From an uncultured Prevotellaceae bacterium (GTDB lineage: Bacteria; Bacteroidota; Bacteroidia; Bacteroidales; Bacteroidaceae), in contig ONNV01000004.1 of the NCBI GenBank assembly GCA_900319225.1, positions 115,971-179,970 on the forward strand: a stretch of DNA of 64,000 bases. Reading direction: 5' to 3'. Positions 19,301 to 25,803 of this stretch are shown one piece after another (the first letter of the stretch is position 1; the number at the start of each line of letters is the position of its first letter). Made by a program: the position numbers and the translations under genes. The notes beneath the pieces are model-generated. The model made no database searches. It had not been told where the DNA came from and saw nothing but the letters and a program-made list of their open reading frames with translations.

Positions 19301-19939
19301 GATGTTGTCAAGGCACAGAGCGGTGTCGCTTATTATGACGAGTACGAGTGGGTAGGTTCACTCCGTCTGCTTGAGCCCGGCCAGGGTTACAAGCTTAAGA
19401 GTGTGGTAGACGGTTCACGCATATTCAGCTATCCCGGATCACTGGTATCATACGGTCCCAGCTTTGTACAGGCAAGAAACGTTGCCGGTAAGAGCCATAT
19501 GTTCCAGGCTGTTGATTTCCGCACTTACTCAAACAACCTGACCATGGCAGCCAAGCTCATCAAGGATGGCAAGCCTCTGGCAAATGCAGAACTCGGCTTG
19601 TTTGCCGACAGTGAGTGCCGTGCATCGGAAATCACTGATGAGAACGGTATGATATACCTTGCCGTACCCGGCGACAACAACGTTGAGTTGACAATGAAGG
19701 TTGCTCTGGGCGCAGAGATAATTCCTCTTAAGGGTAGTCTGGAGTATGTATCGGATGCAATCCTGGGTACTCCCCAGAATCCGCTCATGCTTGACATGGA
19801 TTCACCCACCGGTATGGGCCTGATAAACGTATCTGACGGTAACGGCATATCTTATGACATGCAGGGCCGTGAGATATCAGATGATGCTGATATCCAGGGT
19901 AAGATCATTATCAGCGACCGTAAGAAGCTCTATCGTTGA
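10334..19939 (+). CDS. Giant secreted LamG/fibronectin-type-III surface protein
   Basis: 3201 residues if started at ATG 10334; a second ATG at 10373 puts MRKGVFLGRLLAFLVILFL directly at the start of a signal peptide and may be the true start. In order (first-ATG numbering): a unique N-domain; Fn3-like modules at about 340-430, 430-540 and 540-640; a carboxypeptidase-regulatory-like beta domain starting near 642 and interrupted by a LamG domain (about 675-875); another such domain near 978-1045; a large unknown region with a helical stretch near 1590-1720; a Big_5-like domain near 2100; LamG domains at about 2150-2320 and 2350-2540; two GWNW repeats near 2875 and 2961; and a C-terminal YDMQGREIS...KIIISDRKKLYR tail that resembles type IX sorting domains. 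Likely exported and surface-bound, binding glycans or proteins. Single-gene unit with its own promoter and terminator. No catalytic motif seen. Confidence 0.9.
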   Translation: MFHPLSGEHKDTPMRKGVFLGRLLAFLVILFLGNLSAKADCWHFRGNGNHAVINHPSFDRPYLRFTAMFFDKTGNNNGYFVKQKPTQNGAIPSSAAAGPAIFINGQYACSPIYEFGWDGDGDGAWSACGNDTWWGNTYKATIDGITYTIKFYNPYHDGDSKRMYVNVVIFPNALPHGQTTTVKIAGMWKMNRDQKTPVEEAYTWTFNGLGTFGVSSPTAVTYDYNNIKISGNLKAGYGTNTVGSFQGANLNNISWKQKLTTSANYASTLTTFNGQVLEFKGRTDYYNEVKTYVEYIISRTGYTPAELNPLPDNQKQSMNYYMWYVVYVPGYMRAKDLQASTANIWNKEVNLTWGVEGKDGDGTWSIYRYDDADLKNRVLVKDGLEKAARSFAVVNPEYDKTYTYEVSFIPRNGERRDELSVRTTSCLNREWSFSNFKAEVPETGDKINLSWNHTPIGNAGDKTYTLHIQRSTDYDVTDPTKATWQDVNTVAITSKETNSGTYTDQTGLTANHTYFYRLVVNVMDADITSQVVNKKLGGSQIVSFSATRGSYNNMVKVKWTVQQVGSNVTNFIIQRRPLGSNDESAWADIYSTSGTASGYSYDDVTALPGTYNEYKVVVWSQDGDKVSYDDSDVADGFSLSTGTLSGNITYGTGTAVAGAKVVLKRQDEEGGISSGMHSVRFTGNGTGFKYECDTTVLKKLFEKDFSVQMYINPDSSTMNGDMRYQMLDVFCSLTFFVSYDNNKKVYHPGVYLDGTNYNTGLSLEPGEWHHLTLSHKQGGYTAISVTRGDSIIADTLKTNSGVYVKSNVTIDSRANCISIANNADFNGKEYYNGYMDELRLFTRALTGQEILKNYNHPLTGNEKDLALYYPFDEGMTVQSLAYDLSKTNNVSNGRHGLSKIPASSSNYIPNEDQLSLMAYTDSLGYYEVRGIPYSGEGTSYSVIPKLGIHEFSPVSKSRFVSQASLIHNGVDFEDVSSFPVSGKILYSGTDYPVEGANLYVDGMICASDGKIIESAEDGTFTISVPIGNHFIEVAKSGHVFANGRYPADPEGRGVKKNFNQAISGLEFRDTTLVNYTGRVVGGDIEGDKPVGFGQSHNNIGVTKLVLTPLNDLYRMNVVKQKRGETSFSYETNDETVQVASASNKINSKSWRGAGTADCRKIIILTDSLTGEFSAMLPPLQYKVSAPVVVALDSVLGDSKESALADLSKPLVTYKDSLANKDGGYDYYEYNTLYKKTCHSKPIFTVEQSDHDDGCFGIKEYEVKDAQGSIVLKDFYDPYEPDKDKVYKYGGAVFIMKDTYKFNISGREEYRNFDANINDPEVSVVPLAGTIVTIDNALSSEQAVYIEGNSAGKEAGSVSELKSNQLTLDSLGLATYIWKAGYPNICAPYTRTISITYDIDNKTYKWNDGDALNGIVLGSLPTGNNFITAGPDILDMVLRDPPGTKSKTEWTSGTVITKSQSTGAVWNSENNVETQTKLGPKVETVTGIGLAIIEDLESKVDLTVGAKVTVEGEDASSWSRSITATRTISTSDEAEYVGAQGDVFIGSSTNIIFGMARNVGFTRVGTTSDVELTLTDILTTGLSFGTEFAYTQNYIENVLIPNLKKLRDGMLKTVEQIPGYVNDGKYPVYITTMSPGDAGFGASNNDKDLFGASATPGPSTEGPSYKMVVPNGSKENYTDSVEWCNTQIRNWEKHLANNEMQKVRAFKLAEAKSDSVTATNLSFDSGTSLTITKETEDKTGSKYENTVSAAAIIGATTGFAINSVGVQFDIKTETGGGEHIEREEEESHTASFSYTLAEEGDDDAITVDVYEYGKFGPIFRTRGGQTCGPYEGKVVTKYYKPGTTIMEATMQVEVPQIDVDVRTMTDVPSGGTANYVLRLSNASQIDEDVYYRLLVNDETNPNGANLMIDGKPITDSRIIKIPAGTTVTKALQLKQTDPSILKYEHIEIVLASQSQYDPTSTWDVIADTVDVTAYFVPSSSPVEMDLSNTVMNNETGSKLRISFFGFDRNYNGLKAFRLQYKREGGLDWTRIHEFVANAKYMEPGNDMLPSSGTQVDYTFNMNSLPDGDYLFRVVSVSTDGDDEVYRYSNEMALVKDMQSPRSMGQPEPSDGVLDIGDELSVTFNEPILKGRITAESNFIVTGVLNGSKIEHETALSLKGGSNAKALASTEVGINLAKKDFAIDAWVNIASAGTLFSHGQGAQRLTAGVDAAGHLIVTVADSVCTSSKSIPFNQWIFLTMSLTKDGALTAEAAVDDDFVLLFSGLKTMPYEGNGRLSVGCGADAAIHELLLWDEAHDMTAALLNRSVTKSPSTRHLIGYWKMNEGEGTSIRDYSRNRHMAMTDESWYINNENLSVSLDGDHFIEMSAASLPVVASGDYVVEFWMRAAKQNADAQLLQMGDIAFWLNAAGELQFTAKGAYLPAGTSQDMAVSGVVLNDNTWHHVALSVLRQGAASVYVDGVRRLTVTESNVGSIVTNSLIAGARRVTVSAENAEYEYDRAYVGFLDEIRIWAATLNSNLIVSNRKVRFTGKESGLAAYYPFEINDLDGFNQVVTKGEVKDLCGNGGDAAMRTISGGAQSDPLFADDAPALRTKPTETNVNFSYVASDEKIIINIDEKPERIEGCTLNFTVRDLLDKNGNYSENAIWSAFVNRKELAWQDEAVSVEQKVKEESSFSVAMENLGGQQQMWTISGLPSWLTASADYGVVNPRSKSTITFTVSPSTPIGKYEETIYLKGNNGIETPLTVNVKVNGQTPEWNVNPREYENSMSIIATLDLLGLQSEDEDDIVAAFIGEECRGIAHPVYRERYDSYFVTMDIYGNSEAGEPVTFRAFDASTGTLYPEVVADKDINFDLLDLNGTYSDPVKLTALDKIEQIIKLKEGWNWVSLYVKSDIMTVASLLAQIADDVLMIKSQNAYLVYENGSWGGNLKGSLNNTEMYAVKMKKDRELRLVGQRLEIDANPITLYKGWNWISYYGRQVATLEDAYAGLAPVTGDVVKAQSGVAYYDEYEWVGSLRLLEPGQGYKLKSVVDGSRIFSYPGSLVSYGPSFVQARNVAGKSHMFQAVDFRTYSNNLTMAAKLIKDGKPLANAELGLFADSECRASEITDENGMIYLAVPGDNNVELTMKVALGAEIIPLKGSLEYVSDAILGTPQNPLMLDMDSPTGMGLINVSDGNGISYDMQGREISDDADIQGKIIISDRKKLYR

Positions 19940-19957
19940 GATAACTGACTGAAAGTA

Positions 19958-20003
19958 AATATCCCTTCTGCCACAAAAAAGTGACAGGGGGGATATTTTT
20001 TTA
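19958..20003 (+). terminator. Rho-independent terminator of the giant surface protein gene
   Basis: A 17-bp stem with one mismatch (19958-19974 with 19981-19997) closes a six-A loop and runs into a T tract. It begins 18 bases after the stop codon. Confidence 0.9.
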
Positions 20004-20004
20004 T

Positions 20005-20012
20005 TATTTTTG
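20005..20012 (+). promoter_or_regulatory. -7 box in front of the CstA-like gene
   Basis: TATTTTTG directly after the preceding terminator, 28 bases before the start codon. Its -33 would fall inside the terminator stem and is not clear. Confidence 0.5.
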
Positions 20013-20040
20013 TGCCCTGATTGTTCAAGGCATATAAGAT

Positions 20041-21468
20041 ATGGTAACATTCGCGATAGCTTTGATAGCCCTGGTTCTGGGTTATGTGTTCTACGGAAAG
20101 TTTATTGAACGTCTGTTTGGTGCCGATCCCAAGCGTGAGGTGCCCGCTACATCAATGGCCGACGGCGTGGATTACATTGCCATGCCCACATGGAAGGCCT
20201 ACATGATCCAGTTCCTGAACATTGCAGGTCTGGGCCCGATATTCGGTGCCATCATGGGTGCCAAGTTCGGTACGGGCGCATATCTGTGGATCGTGTTCGG
20301 TACCATATTTGCCGGTAGCGTGCATGACTATCTCTCAGGTATGATATCCATGCGTCACGGAGGTGAGAGCCTGCCGCAGCTTATTGGCCGTTATCTGGGT
20401 GGTCCGGTCCAGAAGGTTTTTGTAATCTTCTCAATGGTGCTGCTGGTGCTGGTGGGCGCGGTATTCGTATCACAGCCGGCCGATATCCTGGCACGCCTTA
20501 CTCCCGATACCATGGGCGTGAACCTGTGGATCATCATCATCTTCATCTATTATCTGCTTGCAACCCTGTTCCCCATAGACAAGATCATTGGTAAGTTCTA
20601 TCCCATATTCGGTGCCGCCCTGCTGTTTATGGCGTTCGGCATAATGCTGGCCCTGTTCGTAAACCGTCCGGAACTGCCCGAGATGTGGAACGGGTTCGGC
20701 ACCAAGTATGACAAGAACCCCATATTTCCCATGATGTTCATATCAATCGCCTGCGGTGCCATCAGCGGGTTCCACGCTACACAGTCACCTCTTATGGCGC
20801 GTTGCATGACCAATGAGACCAAGGGTCGTCTGGTGTTCTACGGTGCTATGATTTCCGAGGGTATCGTGGCTCTGGTATGGGCTGCTGCCGCTACCGCTTA
20901 CTTTGGTGAACACGGAACGGATCAGGGTGCCGCTGCTATCGTTCTTGAGATATCCAAGACCTGGCTGGGTAAGGTGGGTGGCCTGCTGGCCATTATCGGT
21001 GTTGTGGTTGCACCTATCTCATCGGGCGATACCGCATTACGTTCAGCACGTCTTATCGTGGCTGATTTCTTCCATCTCAAGCAGAAATCAATAGGCAGCC
21101 GTTTGGCTATCAGCATACCGCTGTTCATCATCACCTTGGGCGCTTTGCTTTACAGCCTGCGTGACAAGGAGGGATTCAATATCATCTGGCGTTACTTTGC
21201 TTGGTCAAACCAGGTTCTGTCAGTATTCACGCTGTGGGCCATTACAGTCTATCTGCAGTCCAAGGGCAAGAACATCCTGGTTACCCTTATCCCTGCCATG
21301 TTCATGAGCACGGTAACCTGCGTCTACATCCTGATGGCCAAGGAGGGACTGAACCTGCCCGTCTATATGGCTTACGCAGGCGGTGCCCTGTTCACCCTCA
21401 TCCTGCTTTCCCTGTTCCTTATCTGGCGCGGTAAACTCAAAAAGGGACTGGTGCAGCCAAAAGAATGA
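20041..21468 (+). CDS. CstA-family carbon starvation transporter
   Basis: 475 residues, a polytopic inner-membrane protein with about 12-13 hydrophobic segments. The family signatures are visible: GLGPIFGAIMGAKFG and the following GSVHDYLSGMISMRHGGESLPQLIGRYLG, FISIACGAISGFHATQSPLMARC, and APISSGDTALRSARL. CstA/BtsT proteins import peptides or pyruvate using an ion gradient. It is the short form common in Bacteroidetes, lacking the long C-terminal part of the enterobacterial protein. Monocistronic by position; the substrate here is unproven. Confidence 0.92.
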   Translation: MVTFAIALIALVLGYVFYGKFIERLFGADPKREVPATSMADGVDYIAMPTWKAYMIQFLNIAGLGPIFGAIMGAKFGTGAYLWIVFGTIFAGSVHDYLSGMISMRHGGESLPQLIGRYLGGPVQKVFVIFSMVLLVLVGAVFVSQPADILARLTPDTMGVNLWIIIIFIYYLLATLFPIDKIIGKFYPIFGAALLFMAFGIMLALFVNRPELPEMWNGFGTKYDKNPIFPMMFISIACGAISGFHATQSPLMARCMTNETKGRLVFYGAMISEGIVALVWAAAATAYFGEHGTDQGAAAIVLEISKTWLGKVGGLLAIIGVVVAPISSGDTALRSARLIVADFFHLKQKSIGSRLAISIPLFIITLGALLYSLRDKEGFNIIWRYFAWSNQVLSVFTLWAITVYLQSKGKNILVTLIPAMFMSTVTCVYILMAKEGLNLPVYMAYAGGALFTLILLSLFLIWRGKLKKGLVQPKE

Positions 21469-21510
21469 TTTCGTCGCTTTATAAAGGGTTGGGAGAGGTA
21501 TTCTAGCACC

Positions 21511-21742
21511 GCCGGACTATCCCCTTTGGGGACGCAACGTTCCGTGGCTACGCTGCGCGTAGCCCAGCCTTGTTTTATTTTGCTACGCAAAAGGCCTCCC
21601 TTCCGGACCCTAAACGTCGAACTCCTCCTTATAGCCCCTTCGGGGTCTAACGTTCGTCAAACATGCGCCGTTCTTAACGCCACCCTCCAGGGCTCTCGCT
21701 TAACGCCACTTCACTGATGGTCCCCAAAGGGGGTAGTCCGGC
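21511..21742. mobile_element. 232-bp element with 23-bp terminal inverted repeats (MITE-like or structured RNA)
   Basis: The 23 bases at 21511-21533 match the reverse complement of 21720-21742 with one mismatch (ends GCCGGACTAT / GTAGTCCGGC). Inside are short hairpins (GCTACGCTGCGCGTAGC near 21547; CCCCTTCGGGG near 21635) and two copies of CTTAACGCCAC (near 21673 and 21699). No ORF of note and no clear target duplication. It fills most of the 426-base gap between the CstA-like gene and the lipoprotein gene. Its ends could also pair as one long RNA stem, so a non-coding RNA is an alternative. Confidence 0.6.
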
Positions 21743-21770
21743 TCCTGCAACTGGAAACATTATCAAACAC

Positions 21771-21807
21771 TCTCAAAATTTACAAAATTGTCTCAGAATC
21801 TTCAAAA
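21771..21807 (+). promoter_or_regulatory. AraC-type tandem operator, site A
   Basis: Two copies of TCTCARAATYTWCAAAA start at 21771 and 21791, exactly 20 bases (two helix turns) apart, as expected for AraC-family dimers. GTCTCAGA (from 21790) also pairs with TCTGAGAC (21815-21822). The surrounding 85 bases are about 85 per cent identical to the region before the lipoprotein gene at 27037. Confidence 0.7.
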
Positions 21808-21832
21808 ATAGGGGTCTGAGACGCTTTGCCTA

Positions 21833-21862
21833 TTGGAAAATGGGCCAAGGAGGTGTAACTTG
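21833..21862 (+). promoter_or_regulatory. Probable promoter of the duplicated-domain lipoprotein gene
   Basis: TTG (21833-21835), 20 bases, TAACTTG (21856-21862). The -7 lies 65 bases from the start of the second operator copy, the same distance as in the homologous region at 27005, which has a perfect TATTTTTG. Confidence 0.5.
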
Positions 21863-21894
21863 CCGGTTAAGGAATCTTAAAAAAGGACATTAAA

Positions 21895-23427
21895 ATGAAA
21901 AAAGCGTATTTGGTCATCGCCCTGATGATGAGTATATCCTTGGTGGGATGCGAAAAAGAAAACACTCAGGTAGAACCCGATCGTGATGTAGCAAATAAAA
22001 TCATTGGCAAATGGATTACCGCCGAGAGCGACAGCAAGGTCCTTCCTACTAACGAGAAAGTCGTTCTCGATTTCGTCTCTGCCACCGAGGCCTATGAGAG
22101 CCTGTCTTTCACCGAGACTACGAATGGTGGAACCCCTTGGAGTGTACGGGATGATGTTGATGTGGACATTGTCGGCAACGATATCATTCTCACTCACAAC
22201 CCTGAACCCGGTACGACAGTTATCGTTGGACTCCATGTCGAAGTTCTCACGAATTCGGCTATGGTCGCCAAGCGCACCGTAACCATCCGGAAAGACGGCG
22301 GTCTGGTCAGGTCCGAAGAAGATATTGTTCGCTTCGAGAAGCTGGACGTGGACTACAGCACGAAGATCGTGGGTTTCTGGGAAGGCAAGATGACGAGTGA
22401 ACAGTCTGCGTTCGACGACGGTCAGGAGCACCGCTGGGAGTTCAAGGATGACGGAAGCTTCGTGTTCTACATCAAGAACGACAAGGGTATCTGGGAGGCG
22501 AAGGATGATGAGTATGCCGAATACTTCGTGGCAGGCAACCTGCTCTGTACCCGCTGGAAGAATACAGGCGAGGGCTCCGTGGAAAACCGTGAATGGTGGG
22601 AGATTGCAACGGTAGGCGATAAATCCATGGTCTGGACCGCTCTGCGCGAGAATGCAGACGGCAGCCAGTACACCGCTGCTTTCACCATGCAGAAGCTCAG
22701 CGTCCCCACACAGGACGAGGTAGAGAAGGCCATCGTCGGTAAATGGATCACCGCCCAAGCCGACGGGAAGGCCCTGCCGACCAACGAGAAAATCGTTTTC
22801 GACATAGTCTCCCCCACCGAGGCCTATGTGAGTCTTTCCATTCAGGATAGAACGGCAGAAGACACCCCTTGGAGAGATAGGGAAGAGGTCGATGTGGAAA
22901 TAGATGGCAATGACGTGGTCCTCTCCCATAGTCCTAAACCCGGCATGATTGTGATGGTTGCACTCCACATCGAGTCCATCACGGACGCGACCCTGATCGC
23001 CAAGCGCACCGTTACCATCCGGCAAGACGGCGGTTTGGTGAGATCCACAGAGAACATGGTCCGCTACGAAAAGCTGAACGTGGATTACAGAAATGCCATC
23101 TGTGGCATGTGGGAAGGTATGAGCACTGGCAGCGCAGAATCCGAGTTTGACGACGGCGAGCACCATCTCTGGGAGTATAAGGCTGACGGCACTTTCGTCT
23201 ATTATGTGAAGGACGGCAACAACTGGGTGGCCAGCGCCAACACGCTGAACGAGTACTTTGTGGCCGGCAACCTGCTCTGCACACGCTGGGTGGACAATGG
23301 CGTCGAGTACCGCGAATGGTGGGAAATCCTCAACATCGGGAACGGCACGATGATCTGGATCGCCCTGCGCGAGGACGAACAGGGCAACAGCTATGTCGCA
23401 TCATTCGCGATGAACAAAGTAAACTAA
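21895..23427 (+). CDS. Lipoprotein with internal duplication (lipocalin-like modules)
   Basis: 510 residues. A SPII signal with lipobox SLVGC puts the mature protein on a membrane. The mature part is two repeats of about 240 residues (about 30-270 and 271-510). Each repeat has two halves: an A module beginning I(I/V)GKWITA with VLPTNEK-type sequence and ending KRTVTIR-DGGLVRS, and a B module beginning (G)FWEG/MWEG and containing EYFVAGNLLCTRW and REWWEI. The pattern GKW/GxW at module starts resembles lipocalin-like DUFs of Bacteroidetes, but no function is known to me. It is transcribed from the operator-bearing promoter and is followed after 38 bases by the flavin reductase gene, probably as one operon. 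Confidence 0.8.
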   Translation: MKKAYLVIALMMSISLVGCEKENTQVEPDRDVANKIIGKWITAESDSKVLPTNEKVVLDFVSATEAYESLSFTETTNGGTPWSVRDDVDVDIVGNDIILTHNPEPGTTVIVGLHVEVLTNSAMVAKRTVTIRKDGGLVRSEEDIVRFEKLDVDYSTKIVGFWEGKMTSEQSAFDDGQEHRWEFKDDGSFVFYIKNDKGIWEAKDDEYAEYFVAGNLLCTRWKNTGEGSVENREWWEIATVGDKSMVWTALRENADGSQYTAAFTMQKLSVPTQDEVEKAIVGKWITAQADGKALPTNEKIVFDIVSPTEAYVSLSIQDRTAEDTPWRDREEVDVEIDGNDVVLSHSPKPGMIVMVALHIESITDATLIAKRTVTIRQDGGLVRSTENMVRYEKLNVDYRNAICGMWEGMSTGSAESEFDDGEHHLWEYKADGTFVYYVKDGNNWVASANTLNEYFVAGNLLCTRWVDNGVEYREWWEILNIGNGTMIWIALREDEQGNSYVASFAMNKVN

Positions 23428-23465
23428 CTACAAAGATCGTTTGACCAATTAAGATACACACAACA

Positions 23466-25667
23466 ATGAAGAAACTGTTTATGGTGCTTGCCGTCATCCT
23501 GTTCTGCGGCTGCAAACAAGAGGTATCGATGACGTTTCAAGCAGGAACCTACGAGGTGACTACTCAGGGGCAAAACGGCGACATACGTCTGAGCGTGACG
23601 TTCAGCGACTCGTGCATCACGGATATAAAGGTGCTGGATCAGCACGAGACGCCCCACATAGGCGACATCGTGTATGACGAGCTGATTCCACAGATTATCA
23701 AGGCCAACGGAACTGGCGTGGATGCTTTGACGGGTGCCACAGTGACGAGCCGTGCACTGATAAAAGGCGTGACAGAGGCGGCTAACATGGCCAACGTGTC
23801 AGACAGTGAGCAGTTCAAGAAAGCCTCTTTGCCCAAAGCGGAGCAGCAGCCAGTGGAAGGCGTTTGGGATGTGGTTATAGTAGGTGCCGGAGGTGCCGGA
23901 CTGGCTGCAGCTGCCGAGGCAGCTCAGCAGGGCAACACGGTGCTGGTGATAGAGAAAAACGCAGAAATTGGCGGCAATACCTTGGTATCAGGCGGCATCT
24001 TCCAGAGTGTAATGCCGTATTTGGTATGGGATCCTGCCCATCCCGACGCCAAGACTGGAGTGGGCTATGACGGCAAGACCTATGAGAAGGCAAAGTCGGG
24101 CCCAGGTTGTATCAAGGACCTGGAGACCATCCTTGCATGGGACGAGAAGGTGTTTGATGCCGCCTACTACCAGGCGCACCCTTACGAGCCGGGCAACATC
24201 GAGGAGCTGGCGCCTCACGGCGTACACGCTGAATACCTGCCCGTGCTGAAGGCGCTCAAGAAGGAGATTACTGCCTACTTGGCATGGGCAAGGCCCAAAT
24301 TGGCACGCGGTGTGCCAGAGACTGACCTGACGCTATTCTCTACCAAGAACCTGCACATATTCCAGACCTATTACGGCGGTCTGCGCCAGAGTGCCGACAA
24401 ACAGGAGTGGGTATATAGTGACCTGCCCATGGTGAACCAGATGGTGGAGCAGGGTCAGGAACTGAAACCCTGGCTGGCCAATATGGGCGTCACATTCCTG
24501 GAACGGCAGATCATCATTGTGGGTGCCCTGTGGTTTAGAGGCAACAAGATGCTGGGGGCCGACATCGATACAGATGGCGACGGCACACCTGAACACTACG
24601 ACGGTAACTGGGGCGCCTACATTATGGCTCCTTACACGACATTCATACGTGCCAACAAGGAAAACCGCGTCCTGAAATCGACCGCTGCAAAGGAACTAAT
24701 CGAGGAGGGCGGACGTATAAGGGGCGTGAAGGCTGTGATGGCCGACGGCACACCTGTGACAGCACATGCCCGCAAGGGAGTAATCATAGCTACAGGCGGT
24801 TATGCTGCAAATATCCGCAAGGTGATTGACACAAACCGTTACTGGAACCAGGATAACCTCACTATGCGTATGGCCTCGACCAACCGCAATTCACAACGCG
24901 GCGACGGTCTGGACATGGCAGAGAAAGCTGGAGCTGCCCTGACCGGTATGGGCTGGACACAGTTAATGCCTCTGTCATATACCGATTATGGCAATCTCGC
25001 CTTTGGCAGCGTATCGGATGCCGTATTCATCAGTCCCAAGAACGGACGGCGCTTTGTGGACGAGTCATTGGAGCGTGACGTGCTTTCAGCAAAGGCATTT
25101 GAGAACGGCGTCAGCCTCTACGGCAAACGGGGTGTCTATCTCTATATTGGCGGAGAGGAGACCACCGAGCCCAATGAGACGCGTGGTGTGGACGTACCCG
25201 GCAAACAGTATGCATGCAAGCCTGCACAACTGCCTGAGCTGCTGAAGTCATTGAGGATTAATGTGAGTGCTGATTCTATTTTGAATACCATCCGCGACTA
25301 CGATATGGCTGTGATGAACGGAGGTCAGCCTGCCGATGTGAACAAGCGCTATGCCACAAACACTATCGGTAATGTGACGCGCCGTAAAGACGGCACCTAC
25401 GACAAGTCAACCTATTCACTTGAAAATACCACGCTGACCATACGCCCGCTGGCTCCGGCCACACACCATACCATGGGCGGACTGGTGGTGGATGACAAGC
25501 GCCACGTGCTGGATGCCAACGGCATGCCTATACCCGGCCTCTATGCCGCAGGCGAGGTGACGGGCGGCATCCACGGCGGCAACCGTCTGGGTGGCAATGC
25601 ACTCACGGAGATTCTGGTTTCCGGGCGTATTGCGGCTAGCAGTGTTACAAGGGATGGGAAGAAATAG
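23466..25667 (+). CDS. Exported FMN/FAD-dependent reductase lipoprotein (fumarate/urocanate reductase-like)
   Basis: 733 residues with lipobox LFCGC, so membrane-anchored outside the cytoplasm. Residues about 22-110 are an FMN-binding domain with DALTGAT at 86-92; this fits the D-x-x-(S/T)-G-A-(S/T) motif where ApbE attaches FMN covalently, at Thr92. Residues about 130-733 are a FAD_binding_2 domain with GAGGAGLAAAAEA, IEKNAEIGGNT, HHTMGGLVVD and GLYAAGEVTGGIHGGNRLGGNAL. The architecture matches soluble flavocytochrome-c-like reductases such as urocanate, fumarate or acrylate reductases that act as terminal electron acceptors, but there are no haem CxxCH motifs. The substrate is unknown. Operon partner of the preceding lipoprotein; the membrane AraC-type regulator follows. 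Confidence 0.88.
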   Translation: MKKLFMVLAVILFCGCKQEVSMTFQAGTYEVTTQGQNGDIRLSVTFSDSCITDIKVLDQHETPHIGDIVYDELIPQIIKANGTGVDALTGATVTSRALIKGVTEAANMANVSDSEQFKKASLPKAEQQPVEGVWDVVIVGAGGAGLAAAAEAAQQGNTVLVIEKNAEIGGNTLVSGGIFQSVMPYLVWDPAHPDAKTGVGYDGKTYEKAKSGPGCIKDLETILAWDEKVFDAAYYQAHPYEPGNIEELAPHGVHAEYLPVLKALKKEITAYLAWARPKLARGVPETDLTLFSTKNLHIFQTYYGGLRQSADKQEWVYSDLPMVNQMVEQGQELKPWLANMGVTFLERQIIIVGALWFRGNKMLGADIDTDGDGTPEHYDGNWGAYIMAPYTTFIRANKENRVLKSTAAKELIEEGGRIRGVKAVMADGTPVTAHARKGVIIATGGYAANIRKVIDTNRYWNQDNLTMRMASTNRNSQRGDGLDMAEKAGAALTGMGWTQLMPLSYTDYGNLAFGSVSDAVFISPKNGRRFVDESLERDVLSAKAFENGVSLYGKRGVYLYIGGEETTEPNETRGVDVPGKQYACKPAQLPELLKSLRINVSADSILNTIRDYDMAVMNGGQPADVNKRYATNTIGNVTRRKDGTYDKSTYSLENTTLTIRPLAPATHHTMGGLVVDDKRHVLDANGMPIPGLYAAGEVTGGIHGGNRLGGNALTEILVSGRIAASSVTRDGKK

Positions 25668-25771
25668 GACCCCGACAAAAACCCGAGTGGGGGAACCACG
25701 AGGGGAGCTATCACGAGTAGAGTTTGCGTTCAGATTAAGATGGTCAAATAACACTTTCCCGTAATAAAGAT

Positions 25772-25779
25772 TATCTTTG
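25772..25779 (+). promoter_or_regulatory. -7 box of membrane AraC-type regulator 1
   Basis: TATCTTTG, 24 bases before the ATG at 25804. It rules out an earlier in-frame start at 25777. The -33 is weak (a TTTC near 25755). Confidence 0.55.
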
Positions 25780-25803
25780 CAGCTGCAGGCCATAGAATGC
25801 CTA

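Noticed and set aside
21526-21717. 63-codon frame inside the 232-bp element
   Set aside because: It is built from hairpin repeats, has no start signal and no recognisable protein character.
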